Assembly: GCA_026399835.1 (NCBI GenBank)
Contig: JAPLQE010000034.1
Coordinates: 1-60,547 of the forward strand
Source of the DNA: Burkholderiales bacterium
GTDB taxonomy: Bacteria > Pseudomonadota > Gammaproteobacteria > Burkholderiales > Burkholderiaceae_E
Direction of reading: 5' to 3'
Length of the DNA stretch: 60,547 nt
The notes beneath the pieces are model-generated. The model was not told the DNA's origin. It ran no database searches and worked only from the letters and a program-made list of their open reading frames with translations. The position numbers were made by a program, and so were the translations under genes. Positions 18,474-27,451 of this stretch are shown here, piece by piece (the stretch's first letter is position 1; each line of letters begins with the position of its first letter).

Positions 18474-20033
18474 TTGAACCTCCTGCGGTCGGCTGCGACC
18501 GTCAGCGGCTTCACCCTGCTGTCGCGCATCACCGGCCTGGCCCGGGAGACGCTGACCGCGTCGATCTTCGGCGCCTCGGCGCTGACCGACGCCTTCTTCG
18601 TGGCGTTCCGGATTCCCAACCTGCTGCGCCGGATGTTCGCCGAGGGCGCGTTCTCGCAGGCCTTCGTGCCGATCCTCGGCGCCGCCCGCGAGCAGGGTGA
18701 CGAGGCTGCGATGCGCAGTCTGGTCGACCATGTCGCGACGGTGCTGTTCTGGGCGCTGGTGGCGGTGTCCGCGATCGGCGTGATCGCAGCGCCCGTGCTG
18801 GTCTGGGCGATGGCCTCGGGCCTGCGCGAAGACCCCGAGACCTTCCGGGTCGCCGTGGTGATGACCCGCTGGATGTTCCCGTACATCCTGATGATCTCGA
18901 TGGTCGCCCTCGCCGCCGGCGTGCTCAACACCTGGCGGCGGTTCGCGGTGCCCGCCTTCACGCCGGTGCTGCTGAACCTGTCGTTCATCGGCGCGGCGCT
19001 CGCGCTCGCGCCGCGCTTCGAGACCCCGGTCTACGCGCTGGCCGCAGGCGTCGTGATCGGCGGCATCGCGCAGCTCGCGCTCCAGGTGCCGGCGCTGCTC
19101 GGCATCCGGATGCTGCCGCGCCTGGGCCTGGACCTGCGCGCGGCCTGGGCGGATCCGCAGGTGCGCCGGGTCGTGCGCCAGATGGGTCCGGCCGTGCTGG
19201 CCGTGTCGGTCGCCCAGATCAGCCTGATCGTCAACACGCACATCGCGTCGCGGATCGGCCCCGGCGCGGTGTCCTGGATCTCCTACGGCGACCGCCTGAT
19301 GGAGTTCCCCACCGCGATGCTCGGCGTCGCGCTCGGCACCGTGCTGCTGCCGAGCCTGTCCCGCGCCAGCGGGGCCGGCCGTGCCGACGAGTACGCGGCG
19401 CTCCTCGACTGGGGGCTGCGCCTGGCGGTCATGCTCGCCCTGCCCTGCATGGTGGGCCTGGCACTGATGGCCGAGCCGCTGACGGCGCTGCTGTTCCATT
19501 ACGGCCGCTTCGATGCGCACGACCTGGAGATGACCCGGCGCACGGTGCTCGCCTACTCCGTGGGCCTGCTCGGGCTGATCGCCGTGAAGATCCTGGCGCC
19601 CGGCTTCTACGGCAAGCAGGACGTGCGCACGCCGTTCCGCATCGCGATCGTGATCCTGCTCGTGACGCAGGCGCTCAATCTGCTGTTCGTCCCCTGGCTG
19701 CAGCACGCGGGGCTGGCCCTGTCGATCTCGGTGGCCGCGCTCGCCAACGCCGGCCTGCTGCTGGCCGGGCTGCTCAGGCGCGGCATCTACGTGCCCCGCC
19801 CAGGCTGGCTCGCCTTCAGCGCGCGCGTGGCTGCGGCGCTGGTGCTGCTGGCGCTGCTGCTCTGGTTCGCCGTGCCGCGCGTCGACTGGGTCGCGATGCG
19901 CTCGCAGCCCGCCCTTCGCATCGGCCTCGCGCTCGGCCTCGTGGCCGCGGGCGCGGCCGTCTACCTCGGCACGCTCGCCGCCCTCGGGCTGCGGCTTCGC
20001 CAGTTCGTCCGTCGCACCGGAGATCCGCGTTGA
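18474..20033 (+). CDS. murJ: Lipid II flippase MurJ (MviN)
   Basis: A 519-aa polytopic inner-membrane protein of the MOP superfamily with about 14 transmembrane helices, flipping lipid II across the membrane for peptidoglycan synthesis. The N-terminus [25 protein letters not shown] and the [16 protein letters not shown] motif identify it. The start codon is TTG 18474; no ATG fits the conserved N-terminus. Its stop overlaps the TTG start of proC by four bases, so the two are translationally coupled. Confidence 0.95.
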   Translation: MNLLRSAATVSGFTLLSRITGLARETLTASIFGASALTDAFFVAFRIPNLLRRMFAEGAFSQAFVPILGAAREQGDEAAMRSLVDHVATVLFWALVAVSAIGVIAAPVLVWAMASGLREDPETFRVAVVMTRWMFPYILMISMVALAAGVLNTWRRFAVPAFTPVLLNLSFIGAALALAPRFETPVYALAAGVVIGGIAQLALQVPALLGIRMLPRLGLDLRAAWADPQVRRVVRQMGPAVLAVSVAQISLIVNTHIASRIGPGAVSWISYGDRLMEFPTAMLGVALGTVLLPSLSRASGAGRADEYAALLDWGLRLAVMLALPCMVGLALMAEPLTALLFHYGRFDAHDLEMTRRTVLAYSVGLLGLIAVKILAPGFYGKQDVRTPFRIAIVILLVTQALNLLFVPWLQHAGLALSISVAALANAGLLLAGLLRRGIYVPRPGWLAFSARVAAALVLLALLLWFAVPRVDWVAMRSQPALRIGLALGLVAAGAAVYLGTLAALGLRLRQFVRRTGDPR

Positions 20034-20866
20034 ACGTCCCGCTCTCGTCCGTCCGAATCGCCTTCGTCGGCGGCGGCAACATGGCCGCCGCCCTGATCGG
20101 CGGCCTCCTCGCGCGCGGCGCGAATGCCGCCTCGCTCGCCGCGATCGACCCGTCCGAGGCGCAGCGCGCCTCGCTCGCCACGCGATTCGGCATCGCGGTC
20201 CATCCCGCGCCGTCGGCCGCCGCGCTCGAGACGGACGTCGTCGTGCTCGCGGTCAAGCCGCAGCAGATGCGCGAGGCGGTGGCCTCGGTCGCGCCGTACC
20301 TGCACTCGCCGCTGCTGCTGTCGGTCGCAGCCGGCGTGCGTGCGGTCGACCTGTCGCGCTGGCTCGGCGGCTACGGGCGCATCATCCGCACGATGCCGAA
20401 CACACCCGCGCTGGTGGGCCTGGGCGCGACCGGGCTCGCGACGCTCGCAGGGGCGACGCCTGCCGACCGCAGGCTCGCCGAAGCGATCATGGGCGCGGTC
20501 GGCGAGACGGTGTGGGTCGACGACGAGTCGAAGCTCGACGCGGTGACCGCGCTGAGCGGCAGCGGGCCGGCCTACGTCTTTCGCTTCATCGAGTCGATGG
20601 TCGACGGTGGCATCGCGCTCGGCCTGGATGCCGAGCAGGCCCGCCGGCTCGCGATCCAGACGGTGCTGGGCGCCGCACAGCTCGCTGCGAGCGCATCCGA
20701 ACCGCCATCGGTGCTGCGGGAGCGGGTGACCTCCAAGGGCGGCACCACCGCCGCGGCCCTCGCGGTGATGGCCGAACGCGACCTGCCCGCGCTGGTGGCC
20801 GACGCGATGGCCGCCGCCTGCAGCCGCTCCGAGGCGCTCGGCCGGGAGTTCGGCGCGGGAGACTGA
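20030..20866 (+). CDS. proC: Pyrroline-5-carboxylate reductase
   Basis: A 278-aa NADPH-dependent reductase for the last step of proline synthesis. The Rossmann motif GGGNMAAALIGG is at residues 14-25, VLAVKPQQM follows, and the C-terminal dimerisation domain contains ALSGSGPAYVF and VTSKGGTTAAAL. The start is TTG 20030 overlapping the murJ stop. It completes the pathway step fed by ProA at 10400-11677. Confidence 0.95.
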   Translation: MNVPLSSVRIAFVGGGNMAAALIGGLLARGANAASLAAIDPSEAQRASLATRFGIAVHPAPSAAALETDVVVLAVKPQQMREAVASVAPYLHSPLLLSVAAGVRAVDLSRWLGGYGRIIRTMPNTPALVGLGATGLATLAGATPADRRLAEAIMGAVGETVWVDDESKLDAVTALSGSGPAYVFRFIESMVDGGIALGLDAEQARRLAIQTVLGAAQLAASASEPPSVLRERVTSKGGTTAAALAVMAERDLPALVADAMAAACSRSEALGREFGAGD

Positions 20867-20879
20867 AGCGGCTGCGTCC

Positions 20880-21761
20880 TCAGTGGAGCGCCGCGTCGAG
20901 CAGGATGCCGCCGAACACCGCCGCGCCGAACCAGGTGTTGTGGTTGAAGGCCCGGAAGCAGCCGTCGCGATCGCGCTCGCGGATCAGGGTCCAGTGGTAG
21001 GCGGCGATGCCCGCCGCGACCACCAGCCCGCCGTAGAACAGCGGCCCGAGCTCCTCGATGCGCCCCACCAGCCCGAGCAGCACGAGCGTCGCCGCATACG
21101 AGGCCATCACCGCTGCGACATCGTGCCGGCCGAAGGTGATCGCCGAGGTGCGGATGCCGATCTTCAGGTCGTCGTCCCGGTCCACCATCGCATACTCGGT
21201 GTCGTAGGCCACCGCCCAGCACACGTTGGCCGCCAGCATCACCCATGCCGACAGCGGGAGCGTGCCCTGCAGCGCCGCCCAGGCCATCGGGATGCCGAAG
21301 CCGAAGGCGATGCCGAGGTAGGCCTGCGGGATCGCCAGGAAGCGCTTGGTGAACGGATAGCTCGCGGCGAGGAAGGCACCGACCGCGGCCAGCCCCCAGG
21401 TCAGACGGTTCATCGGCAGCACCAGCAGCAGCGCGAGCAGCGACAGGACAACGAACAGCCCGAGCGCCTCGCGCGGCTGGATGAGCCCAGCGGTGAGCGG
21501 GCGATCCTGCGTCCGTGCGACGTGTCGGTCGAAGTCGCGATCGGCCCAGTCGTTGATCGCGCAGCCGGCCGAGCGCATCAGCAGCGTGCCGAGGCAGAAG
21601 GCGAACAGCTCGTAGGGCGGCGGCGCACCGTGACTGGCGACGAACAGCGCCCACAGGGTCGGCCACAGCAGCAGCAGGGTGCCGATCGGGCGGTGCAGCC
21701 GTAGCAGGCGCCCGTAGAGCACCCAGCGCGGCGTGGCCGCGCCCGTCGACGCCCCGCTCAC
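20880..21761 (-). CDS. ubiA: 4-hydroxybenzoate octaprenyltransferase
   Basis: A 293-aa integral membrane prenyltransferase for ubiquinone synthesis that attaches the polyprenyl tail to 4-hydroxybenzoate. Both Asp-rich Mg-diphosphate motifs are visible: [20 protein letters not shown] and [18 protein letters not shown]. About eight or nine membrane helices are predicted by eye. Its ATG overlaps the stop of the upstream ComEA-like gene by four bases. It is convergent with proC. Confidence 0.95.
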   Translation of the reverse strand: MSGASTGAATPRWVLYGRLLRLHRPIGTLLLLWPTLWALFVASHGAPPPYELFAFCLGTLLMRSAGCAINDWADRDFDRHVARTQDRPLTAGLIQPREALGLFVVLSLLALLLVLPMNRLTWGLAAVGAFLAASYPFTKRFLAIPQAYLGIAFGFGIPMAWAALQGTLPLSAWVMLAANVCWAVAYDTEYAMVDRDDDLKIGIRTSAITFGRHDVAAVMASYAATLVLLGLVGRIEELGPLFYGGLVVAAGIAAYHWTLIRERDRDGCFRAFNHNTWFGAAVFGGILLDAALH

Positions 21762-22225
21762 GGCCGGGCGTCGGCCTTCGGCGCGGTCTTGGTGGCCGCC
21801 TTGGGATCCGCCTTCGGATCGGCCTTGGCGTCTGCCTTCGGGCCGGATTTCGCGTCGGACTTGGCGTCTGCCTTCGGGCCGGCCTTCGGGTCGACCTTCG
21901 CGTCGGGCTTCGTGTCCGGCTTCGTGTCCAGCTTCGCGTCCGCTTTCGACTCGGTCTTGGATCGGGCCCCACCCGAGACCGTGAGTCCGGCCGCGGCCAT
22001 CTTGCGGATGCTGGTCTCGCCGACGCCCTTCACCCGGGCCTGGATGTCGTCGAGGCTCTTGAACGGGCCGTTGCGACGCTCGTCGACGATGCGCTGGGCG
22101 ATGGTCGGGCCGATGCCGGCGACCGTCTGCAGATCATCGACGGTGGCGGTGTTCGCGTTGACGGCCGCGAACGCGGCCGAGATCGACAGCAGCAGGGCTG
22201 CGAATGCGAGCAGCAGGGTCTTCAT
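21758..22225 (-). CDS. ComEA-like helix-hairpin-helix protein with a Lys/Asp/Ala/Pro repeat tail
   Basis: A 155-aa exported protein. Residues 1-20 are a signal peptide ([20 protein letters not shown]). Residues 22-85 carry two helix-hairpin-helix motifs ([12 protein letters not shown] and [12 protein letters not shown]), the DNA-binding module of ComEA. From about residue 88 to the end lies a low-complexity tail of degenerate PKADAK/DTKPD units. Short ComEA-like proteins in betaproteobacteria usually stop after the HhH domain, so the tail is an addition. A periplasmic DNA-binding role in uptake is inferred. It overlaps ubiA by four bases. Confidence 0.85.
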   Translation of the reverse strand: MKTLLLAFAALLLSISAAFAAVNANTATVDDLQTVAGIGPTIAQRIVDERRNGPFKSLDDIQARVKGVGETSIRKMAAAGLTVSGGARSKTESKADAKLDTKPDTKPDAKVDPKAGPKADAKSDAKSGPKADAKADPKADPKAATKTAPKADARP

Positions 22226-22369
22226 GGCGCCTCCGGGCGGGCATCGTCGGATCGACGCCGGACTGTATCGGAGCCCGACCCATCCTCCAAGCCGATCCTT
22301 CGGCCTAGGCTGACCGTCCAGGGCCCGCCTGCCCGGGGCGCGCGGACGCAGCGGCGTCGCGCGCCGGAG

Positions 22370-23278
22370 TCAGCCGGCGACCGCGGACGCCCGCTCGACG
22401 GCCGGCTCGCGGGCCGGCCAGAGCGTGTTGACCAGGTCCCGCGTGCCGCGGATGTTGCCGCGGCTGGACGCGCCGAACACGATGCTCTCGAGGTTCGGCT
22501 GGGCGCACACCCACTCGAGCGCCTCCGACGCCGGGATCGCACCCGAGGCGAAGACCGACATCGCGATCGGACGGAAGCGGCGCTCGCGCATCGCGCGCTC
22601 GTAGGCCTCGATGCCGCCGCACATCCGGAACCCGATCTTGTTGAGGTTGCTGCAGACGATCGGGTTGTCGATGCCGACCTCCTCGAGCACGTCCAGCAGC
22701 TTGGGCAGGTTCATCGTGATGAAGCCCGGCTCGGCGTCGTACTTGGCCCTCACGTGGTCCGCGAAGATCCTGAAGGCATCCTTGAAGCCCAGGCCGAGCA
22801 GGAAGTCGACCAGCACGTTCTGCAGGAAGATGACCGGCGTCTTCAGGCCCTTGAACATCTTCATCTCGGCATCGATCAGCAGCGTGGCGATGCCCTCGAC
22901 GTCCTTGCGGGCGAGCGACATGCCGCCGCGCATGGCCGCGTCGAGCAGACCGCCGTCGGGCAGGAACCGCTTGATCGCGCCGAGCATGCCGTCATCCGCC
23001 ATGGCGTTCGCGTACTTGTGCGCGTAGGGCATGCACGGATAGAACACGAATTCCTCGTAGCGCTTCGGATTGGCGCGCACGTGGTCGCAGACCTCGCCGA
23101 TGCGGTCGTGGGTCGTGCACATGAACGTGCGCACACCCTCGTCGTAGGCGATGTCGAGGACCTCGATGACGGCACGCATGTCCTGGAAGCGCATCAGCTG
23201 CGCACGCGCCTTCTCCTCCGACATGTGGTTCACGCCGAAGAACTGGTTGTCGCCGAAGAGCAGTCGATCCATGGTCAT
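22370..23278 (-). CDS. Aldo/keto-reductase-like TIM-barrel protein of unknown function
   Basis: A 302-aa soluble protein I do not recognise as a named enzyme. The end of the chain (AMSVFASGAIPASEALEWV, then SIVFGASSRGNI) resembles the nucleotide-phosphate-binding end of aldo/keto reductases, and alternating strands and helices fit a TIM barrel. I cannot identify the usual AKR catalytic Asp-Tyr-Lys-His set. ATG 23278 overlaps the stop of the upstream oxidoreductase (ATGA), so it is the third gene of a tight operon with a Gfo/Idh/MocA oxidoreductase and a WecG glycosyltransferase. This suggests a step in making or modifying a glycan sugar. Confidence 0.7.
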   Translation of the reverse strand: MTMDRLLFGDNQFFGVNHMSEEKARAQLMRFQDMRAVIEVLDIAYDEGVRTFMCTTHDRIGEVCDHVRANPKRYEEFVFYPCMPYAHKYANAMADDGMLGAIKRFLPDGGLLDAAMRGGMSLARKDVEGIATLLIDAEMKMFKGLKTPVIFLQNVLVDFLLGLGFKDAFRIFADHVRAKYDAEPGFITMNLPKLLDVLEEVGIDNPIVCSNLNKIGFRMCGGIEAYERAMRERRFRPIAMSVFASGAIPASEALEWVCAQPNLESIVFGASSRGNIRGTRDLVNTLWPAREPAVERASAVAG

Positions 23279-24387
23279 CGCCCGGTGAGGCCGGCCAGTG
23301 CGGCGCGCCAACCGCGCCGCTGGACCGGTTGTTCGGGCCGCGGCGCCAGCACCTGGGGCAGCGCGGCGGCAGTGGCGTCGGAGTCGTCGATCATCATCGC
23401 GACCGTGCGGTCGGTCATCGCAGCGCTGGCGAACGAGTTGACGTTGTCGGTGCGTCCCGCGGCCATCGCCTGGACCCAGTAGTCGAGCTGCGACGAGTAC
23501 TCCTCGCCGCGGACGTAGAACCACACCGGGTCGGTCAGCTCGGTGGTGTAGCGCACGTTCCAGCCGGTCTTGTAGCCCTCGGGGGGCGCCACGCCCTCGC
23601 GCATGTAGACCTGGCACTCCTGGCGGTCGGCGTAGATCCGACCCGCGGTGCCCCAGGCGGTGATCCGCGTGGTCATCTTGCGGTACGACTCGTCGCTCCA
23701 GTTGACCGAGACCTGCGCGCTGACGCCGTCGCGATAGAGCAGCGTGCCGTAGACCTCGTCTTCGGTGTCCGCCGAGAAGATGCGGCCGAGCACGGTGCCG
23801 GTGGCCCGCTCGGGCGTGCCGATCAGCCAGTTCACGAGGTTGATCGGATGCGCCGCGTAGTCGTACAGGCAGCCGCCGCCCTCGCTGCGCTGCGTGCGCC
23901 AGGTCGAGCCCTTCGGGCGCAGCACCACCGGACCGAAGGCCTCGGCGCGGATGTGCGAGATGCGTCCGATCGCGCCGGAGTCGATCACGCGCTTCATCTC
24001 GTTGAACGCGCCGACGAACCGGTTGTGATAGCCGACCTGGGTCACCAGCCCCTTCTGCGCGCCGAGCTCGGCGAGCGCATCGGCATCGGCCGGATCCAGG
24101 CAGAACGGCTTCTCGCAGAACACGTGCAGGCCGCGCTCGAGCGCCTGGCGCACGAGCGTCGCATGCGAGCGCGACGGCGTCGCGACGATGACGGCGTCGA
24201 GGTCCGTCTTCAGCATCTCGTCGTACGACGTGAACCCGTTCATGCCGGTGTACTTGCCCAGCACGTCGAGGACGTACTGGCTGGCATCGCAGACCGCGAC
24301 GACTTTGGCGCCGGGATGGGCATTGATCATCGACAGGTGCGAAAGACCCATCTTGCCCAGTCCTACGACTCCGACCTTGACGACCAT
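23275..24387 (-). CDS. Gfo/Idh/MocA-family NAD(P)-dependent oxidoreductase
   Basis: A 370-aa sugar-type dehydrogenase. The Rossmann motif GVVGLGKMGLSHL is at the N-terminus, EKPFCLDPADADAL carries the EKP signature near residue 95, and the C-terminal alpha/beta domain includes GGGCLYDYAAHPINLVNWL with the catalytic-type aspartate and histidine. ATG 24387 fits the family start. Homologues oxidise or epimerise nucleotide sugars in polysaccharide clusters, or free inositols and sugars. Between a WecG glycosyltransferase (2-bp gap) and an AKR-like gene (overlapping), a nucleotide-sugar role is the better inference. Confidence 0.9.
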   Translation of the reverse strand: MVVKVGVVGLGKMGLSHLSMINAHPGAKVVAVCDASQYVLDVLGKYTGMNGFTSYDEMLKTDLDAVIVATPSRSHATLVRQALERGLHVFCEKPFCLDPADADALAELGAQKGLVTQVGYHNRFVGAFNEMKRVIDSGAIGRISHIRAEAFGPVVLRPKGSTWRTQRSEGGGCLYDYAAHPINLVNWLIGTPERATGTVLGRIFSADTEDEVYGTLLYRDGVSAQVSVNWSDESYRKMTTRITAWGTAGRIYADRQECQVYMREGVAPPEGYKTGWNVRYTTELTDPVWFYVRGEEYSSQLDYWVQAMAAGRTDNVNSFASAAMTDRTVAMMIDDSDATAAALPQVLAPRPEQPVQRRGWRAALAGLTGR

Positions 24388-24389
24388 GT

Positions 24390-25187
24390 TCAGCGTGCCT
24401 CGTGTTTGCCGGAAGAGAGATTTCGGGTGCTGCGCGAGCGGAAGATGCCGCCGAACGCCGCCTCCACCACGAACACCAGCGACCACCAGTAGCGCTTGGC
24501 GCGCAGCTTCGGCTGGATGATGAGCCGGAACAGCCACTCGAGGCCGAGCGCCCGGATCGGGGCGGGCGCCCACGGCACGGTGCCCGCGTGATAGTCGAAG
24601 GCGGCGCCCACGCCGACCATCCACGGCGCCTGCACGCGCCCGAGATGCGCGGCGATCCAGGCCTCCTGCTTGAGCAGACCCAGGCCGACCCAAACGATGT
24701 CCGGCTTGGCCGCGTTGATCATGTCGACGACCTGCGCATCCTCTTCGGCGGTCAGCGCGCGGAACGGCGGGGTGTACGTGCCGACGACCTGCAGGTCCGG
24801 GAAGCGCTCGCGCAGCTTGTCCGCCATCTGCTCGGCGACGCCTTCCTTGCCGCCGTAGAAGAAGTGCCGCCAGCCGGGGCCCTGCCCCGCTTCCGAGCAG
24901 TCGAGCTGCAGCACCGGCCCGTTGTAGCGCTCGATGCGCTCACCCCAGAACCAGCCCGCGACGATCACGCCGACACCGTCGCACAGCGAGAAGTCGGCAC
25001 CGCGGATGTAGGCGAAGTGCTCGGGCCGGCGCAGCGCGTGGTACATCGACTCGGTGTTCGTGATGGACACGTAGCCGCCGGGACGACGCTCCGAGATGCG
25101 CGCACTCATCGCTTCGAGCACTTCGGTCCTGCCTGCGCCGGAGACCGGGATGCCACAGACCCAGGACGTGGAGGGAGCCTTCTGCAT
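24390..25187 (-). CDS. WecG/TagA/CpsF-family glycosyltransferase
   Basis: A 265-aa glycosyltransferase of the GT26 family, which adds the second sugar to a lipid-linked intermediate in surface glycan synthesis. Visible signatures are SITNTESMYHAL, the region with the putative catalytic aspartate (DFSLCDGVGVIVAG), PDIVWVGLGLLKQEAWI and GVGAAFDYHAGTV; the C-terminal amphipathic segment that anchors TagA-type enzymes to the membrane follows. ATG 25187 starts the family-like sequence. A TACAAT on the minus strand (25247-25242) is a possible -10. No other glycosyltransferases, Wzx/Wzy or priming enzyme lie nearby. Confidence 0.9.
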   Translation of the reverse strand: MQKAPSTSWVCGIPVSGAGRTEVLEAMSARISERRPGGYVSITNTESMYHALRRPEHFAYIRGADFSLCDGVGVIVAGWFWGERIERYNGPVLQLDCSEAGQGPGWRHFFYGGKEGVAEQMADKLRERFPDLQVVGTYTPPFRALTAEEDAQVVDMINAAKPDIVWVGLGLLKQEAWIAAHLGRVQAPWMVGVGAAFDYHAGTVPWAPAPIRALGLEWLFRLIIQPKLRAKRYWWSLVFVVEAAFGGIFRSRSTRNLSSGKHEAR

Positions 25188-25405
25188 GGAGTGCGCCGGG
25201 AGCCCTTGAGGAGCAGAGCATTGAGGTTCGAGTTGCAGGGAATTGTAAGTGACCCCCCCACGGCGCTTTGTTAGTTTTGTCACCGAGCGGCCCTCAAGCC
25301 GACAGGCGGAACAGCGCGTCGTGCTGTCCGTGCAGAGCGCGCGAGGCAGCGACAGGACTTCCGTCACCGAAGCTCGACCGGCCGTCGATGCAGGACGACC
25401 GCAGG

Positions 25406-26596
25406 TCAGGCGCCGTCGGCCTCGAGCGCCTCGGTGCGGCGCGGCGGATAGCTGTCCCAGTGGTTGCACCCGGGACACTGCCAGTAGAAGCGGCGGGCCT
25501 TGAAGCCGCACTGGCCGCAGACGAAGCGCGACAGGCGAGCGGCCTGCTTCTGGATCAGCGCTCCGGCGAGCGCGATGTCCGACGCCGCGGCATCGGTCTC
25601 GCCGCCGGCCTTGCGAAGCTCGATCAGCTGCTCCAGGCCCAGCAGCGACGGACTGCGCGACAGCGACTCGCGCAGCCAGCCGATCGCCGCCGGCGCGCCG
25701 TCACGCCGCGCGCGCGCCTGCGCGATTGCGCGAAGCGCATCGACCGACGGATGCTCGGCGAGCACCGCCTCCAGCCTCGCCAGCCCCGCATCGAGCCGGC
25801 CCACCCGCTCGTGGGCCTGCAGCCAGCGCTCGCCGGTGAGCGCGAGGTGCGGGGCGCTGATCCGCGCGAGCTCGGTCCAGGCGTCGATCGCGGCATCGAA
25901 GTCGTCGGCGCCGAACGCCGCCTCGCCGCGCAACAGCCAGGGCCGCGGATGCGCGCCGCCCGAGGCGAGGGCCCGGTCGATCTCGCGGCGGGCCTGCTCG
26001 AGGCGGTCGGGCGCGCTGCCGGCGAGGGCCTGCTGACCGAGCTCGCAGTGGAAGTGCGCGATCAGGTGCCGCAGGTCCTCGCCGGTGTCGCGCTGCAGGC
26101 GCTGCGCGAGCTCGATCGCGCGCGGCCAGTCGCGCACCATCTGGGCGAGGTCGAGGCGATGGCGCAGCGCCGCGCCCGCATAGCTGGACCCCTCGAGACG
26201 ATTGAACGCGTCCTCGGCCCGGTCGAGCAGCCCCGCGCGCAGGAAGTCCTGGCCGAGCTCGAACAGCGCATGCTCGCGCTGCGCCGGCTGCAGGTCGGAG
26301 CGCGACACCAGGCTCTGGTGGACGCGGATCGCGCGATCGGTCTCACCGCGGCGGCGAAAGAGGCTGCCGAGCGCGAAGTGCAGCTCCACGGTCTCGGGGT
26401 CGAGCTTCACCACGTCGACGAAGGCGTCGATCGCCTTGTCGGGCTGCTCGTTCAGCAGGAAGTTCAGCCCCTTGAAGTACGCGTCGGGCAGCTGGGCCGA
26501 CTGACGGATCAGGTGGCGGGCGTCGATGCGCGAGGCGAGCCATCCCAGCCCGAAGAACAGCGGGATGACGGCCAGCCACCACGGCTCGAATTCCAT
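25406..26596 (-). CDS. lapB: Lipopolysaccharide assembly protein LapB (YciM)
   Basis: A 396-aa inner-membrane-anchored TPR protein that regulates LpxC turnover and LPS synthesis. Residues 1-20 form a membrane anchor (WWLAVIPLFFGLGWLA), several TPR units follow through about residue 340, and the C-terminus has a rubredoxin-like zinc ribbon with paired CxxC motifs (CGQCGF and CPGC). ATG 26596 fits the family. It is directly downstream of lapA in the usual ihfB-lapA-lapB order. Confidence 0.93.
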   Translation of the reverse strand: MEFEPWWLAVIPLFFGLGWLASRIDARHLIRQSAQLPDAYFKGLNFLLNEQPDKAIDAFVDVVKLDPETVELHFALGSLFRRRGETDRAIRVHQSLVSRSDLQPAQREHALFELGQDFLRAGLLDRAEDAFNRLEGSSYAGAALRHRLDLAQMVRDWPRAIELAQRLQRDTGEDLRHLIAHFHCELGQQALAGSAPDRLEQARREIDRALASGGAHPRPWLLRGEAAFGADDFDAAIDAWTELARISAPHLALTGERWLQAHERVGRLDAGLARLEAVLAEHPSVDALRAIAQARARRDGAPAAIGWLRESLSRSPSLLGLEQLIELRKAGGETDAAASDIALAGALIQKQAARLSRFVCGQCGFKARRFYWQCPGCNHWDSYPPRRTEALEADGA

Positions 26597-26631
26597 CTCG
26601 GGGTCGTCTCGGGCGCGCGCCGTCGGGGCGC

Positions 26632-26973
26632 TCAGATGCCGCGCGGGCCGGATTCGCCGCGCGCCGGCTGGCGGGCGACGTCGGTCGGCGAAGCGGCCTC
26701 GGCCGCGCGGGCCGTGGCCTTCGAGGCCGAGTCCGCGTCGCGCCGCAGCCGCCCGATCGAGCGGCGCTGGCGCAGCACCAGCGGCATCGTGGCGATCACG
26801 CCGATCAGGGCGCCCGCGGCAAAGAACAGCAGCAGGAACAGCACGAGCGGCGCACGCCACTCGAACTCGGGGATGCCGAAGAACCGCAGGGTCGCGGTGT
26901 CGGTGTTCGACAGCGCGAACCCCATCATCACGAGGAACAGGCCCAGCCTGAACAGCCAGCTCAGCAGCCGCAT
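26632..26973 (-). CDS. lapA: LapA-domain inner-membrane protein (YciS-like)
   Basis: A 113-aa protein with two hydrophobic helices (about 4-22 and 42-66) and a cytoplasmic coiled tail (RQRRSIGRLRRDADSASKATARAAE, broken here by A/R repeats). It belongs to the lipopolysaccharide assembly A domain family, partner of LapB in LPS biogenesis. It lies between ihfB (22-bp gap) and lapB (35-bp gap), the conserved order in proteobacteria. Confidence 0.9.
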   Translation of the reverse strand: MRLLSWLFRLGLFLVMMGFALSNTDTATLRFFGIPEFEWRAPLVLFLLLFFAAGALIGVIATMPLVLRQRRSIGRLRRDADSASKATARAAEAASPTDVARQPARGESGPRGI

Positions 26974-26995
26974 CGCGCCGGTCCCGTGAGCGCGC

Positions 26996-27301
26996 TCAGC
27001 GCTCGTCGCCGTCGGCGCGGGCGCGCACGTCGACCCGCTCGCGCAGCTCCTTGCCCGGCTTGAAGTGCGGCACCCGCTTCTCGGGCACCTGGACGCGCTC
27101 GCCCGACTTCGGGTTGCGACCGATCCGCGGCGGTCGGTGCGACAGCGCGAAGCTGCCGAAGCCGCGGATCTCGATCCGGTGACCGTCGGCCAGCGTCTTG
27201 GCCATCGCGTCGAGGATCGTCTTGACCGCGAACTCGGCGTCCTTCGCGACCAGTTGCGGATACCGCTCGGCGAGCCGCGCGATGAGCTCCGACTTGGTCA
27301 T
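26996..27301 (-). CDS. ihfB: Integration host factor subunit beta
   Basis: A 101-aa DNA-bending protein of the HU/IHF family. It begins [17 protein letters not shown], and the DNA-inserting beta arm contains [12 protein letters not shown] with the intercalating proline. ATG 27301 is chosen over an upstream ATG (27337) because IhfB proteins start MTKSEL. It follows rpsA, as in most proteobacteria. The short C-terminal acidic/basic end (RARADGDER) is a variable tail. Confidence 0.95.
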   Translation of the reverse strand: MTKSELIARLAERYPQLVAKDAEFAVKTILDAMAKTLADGHRIEIRGFGSFALSHRPPRIGRNPKSGERVQVPEKRVPHFKPGKELRERVDVRARADGDER

Positions 27302-27369
27302 CGTCCCGGGGGACTGCTGATCGTCGATGTCGAGCATGGCGGCCTGAACGGATCCGGTGGATGGGGCCC

Positions 27370-27406
27370 GGCCTGCGAGGGCCGGGGGCCCCGGCCCTCG
27401 CGGGCC
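27370..27406 (-). other. Long GC hairpin in the rpsA-ihfB intergenic region
   Basis: Positions 27370-27387 and 27389-27406 form 18-bp arms with one mismatch (a G-U pair in RNA) around a minimal loop. The motif CCCTCGCGGGGC recurs again at 27420-27432. The stem falls between the rpsA stop and the ihfB start on the minus strand, with no T tract. It may uncouple ihfB from the abundant rpsA message by attenuation or RNA processing. Confidence 0.5.
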
Positions 27407-27451
27407 GGAGACCGATCGGGCCCTCGCGGGGCACGACCGGGGTGCTACGAC

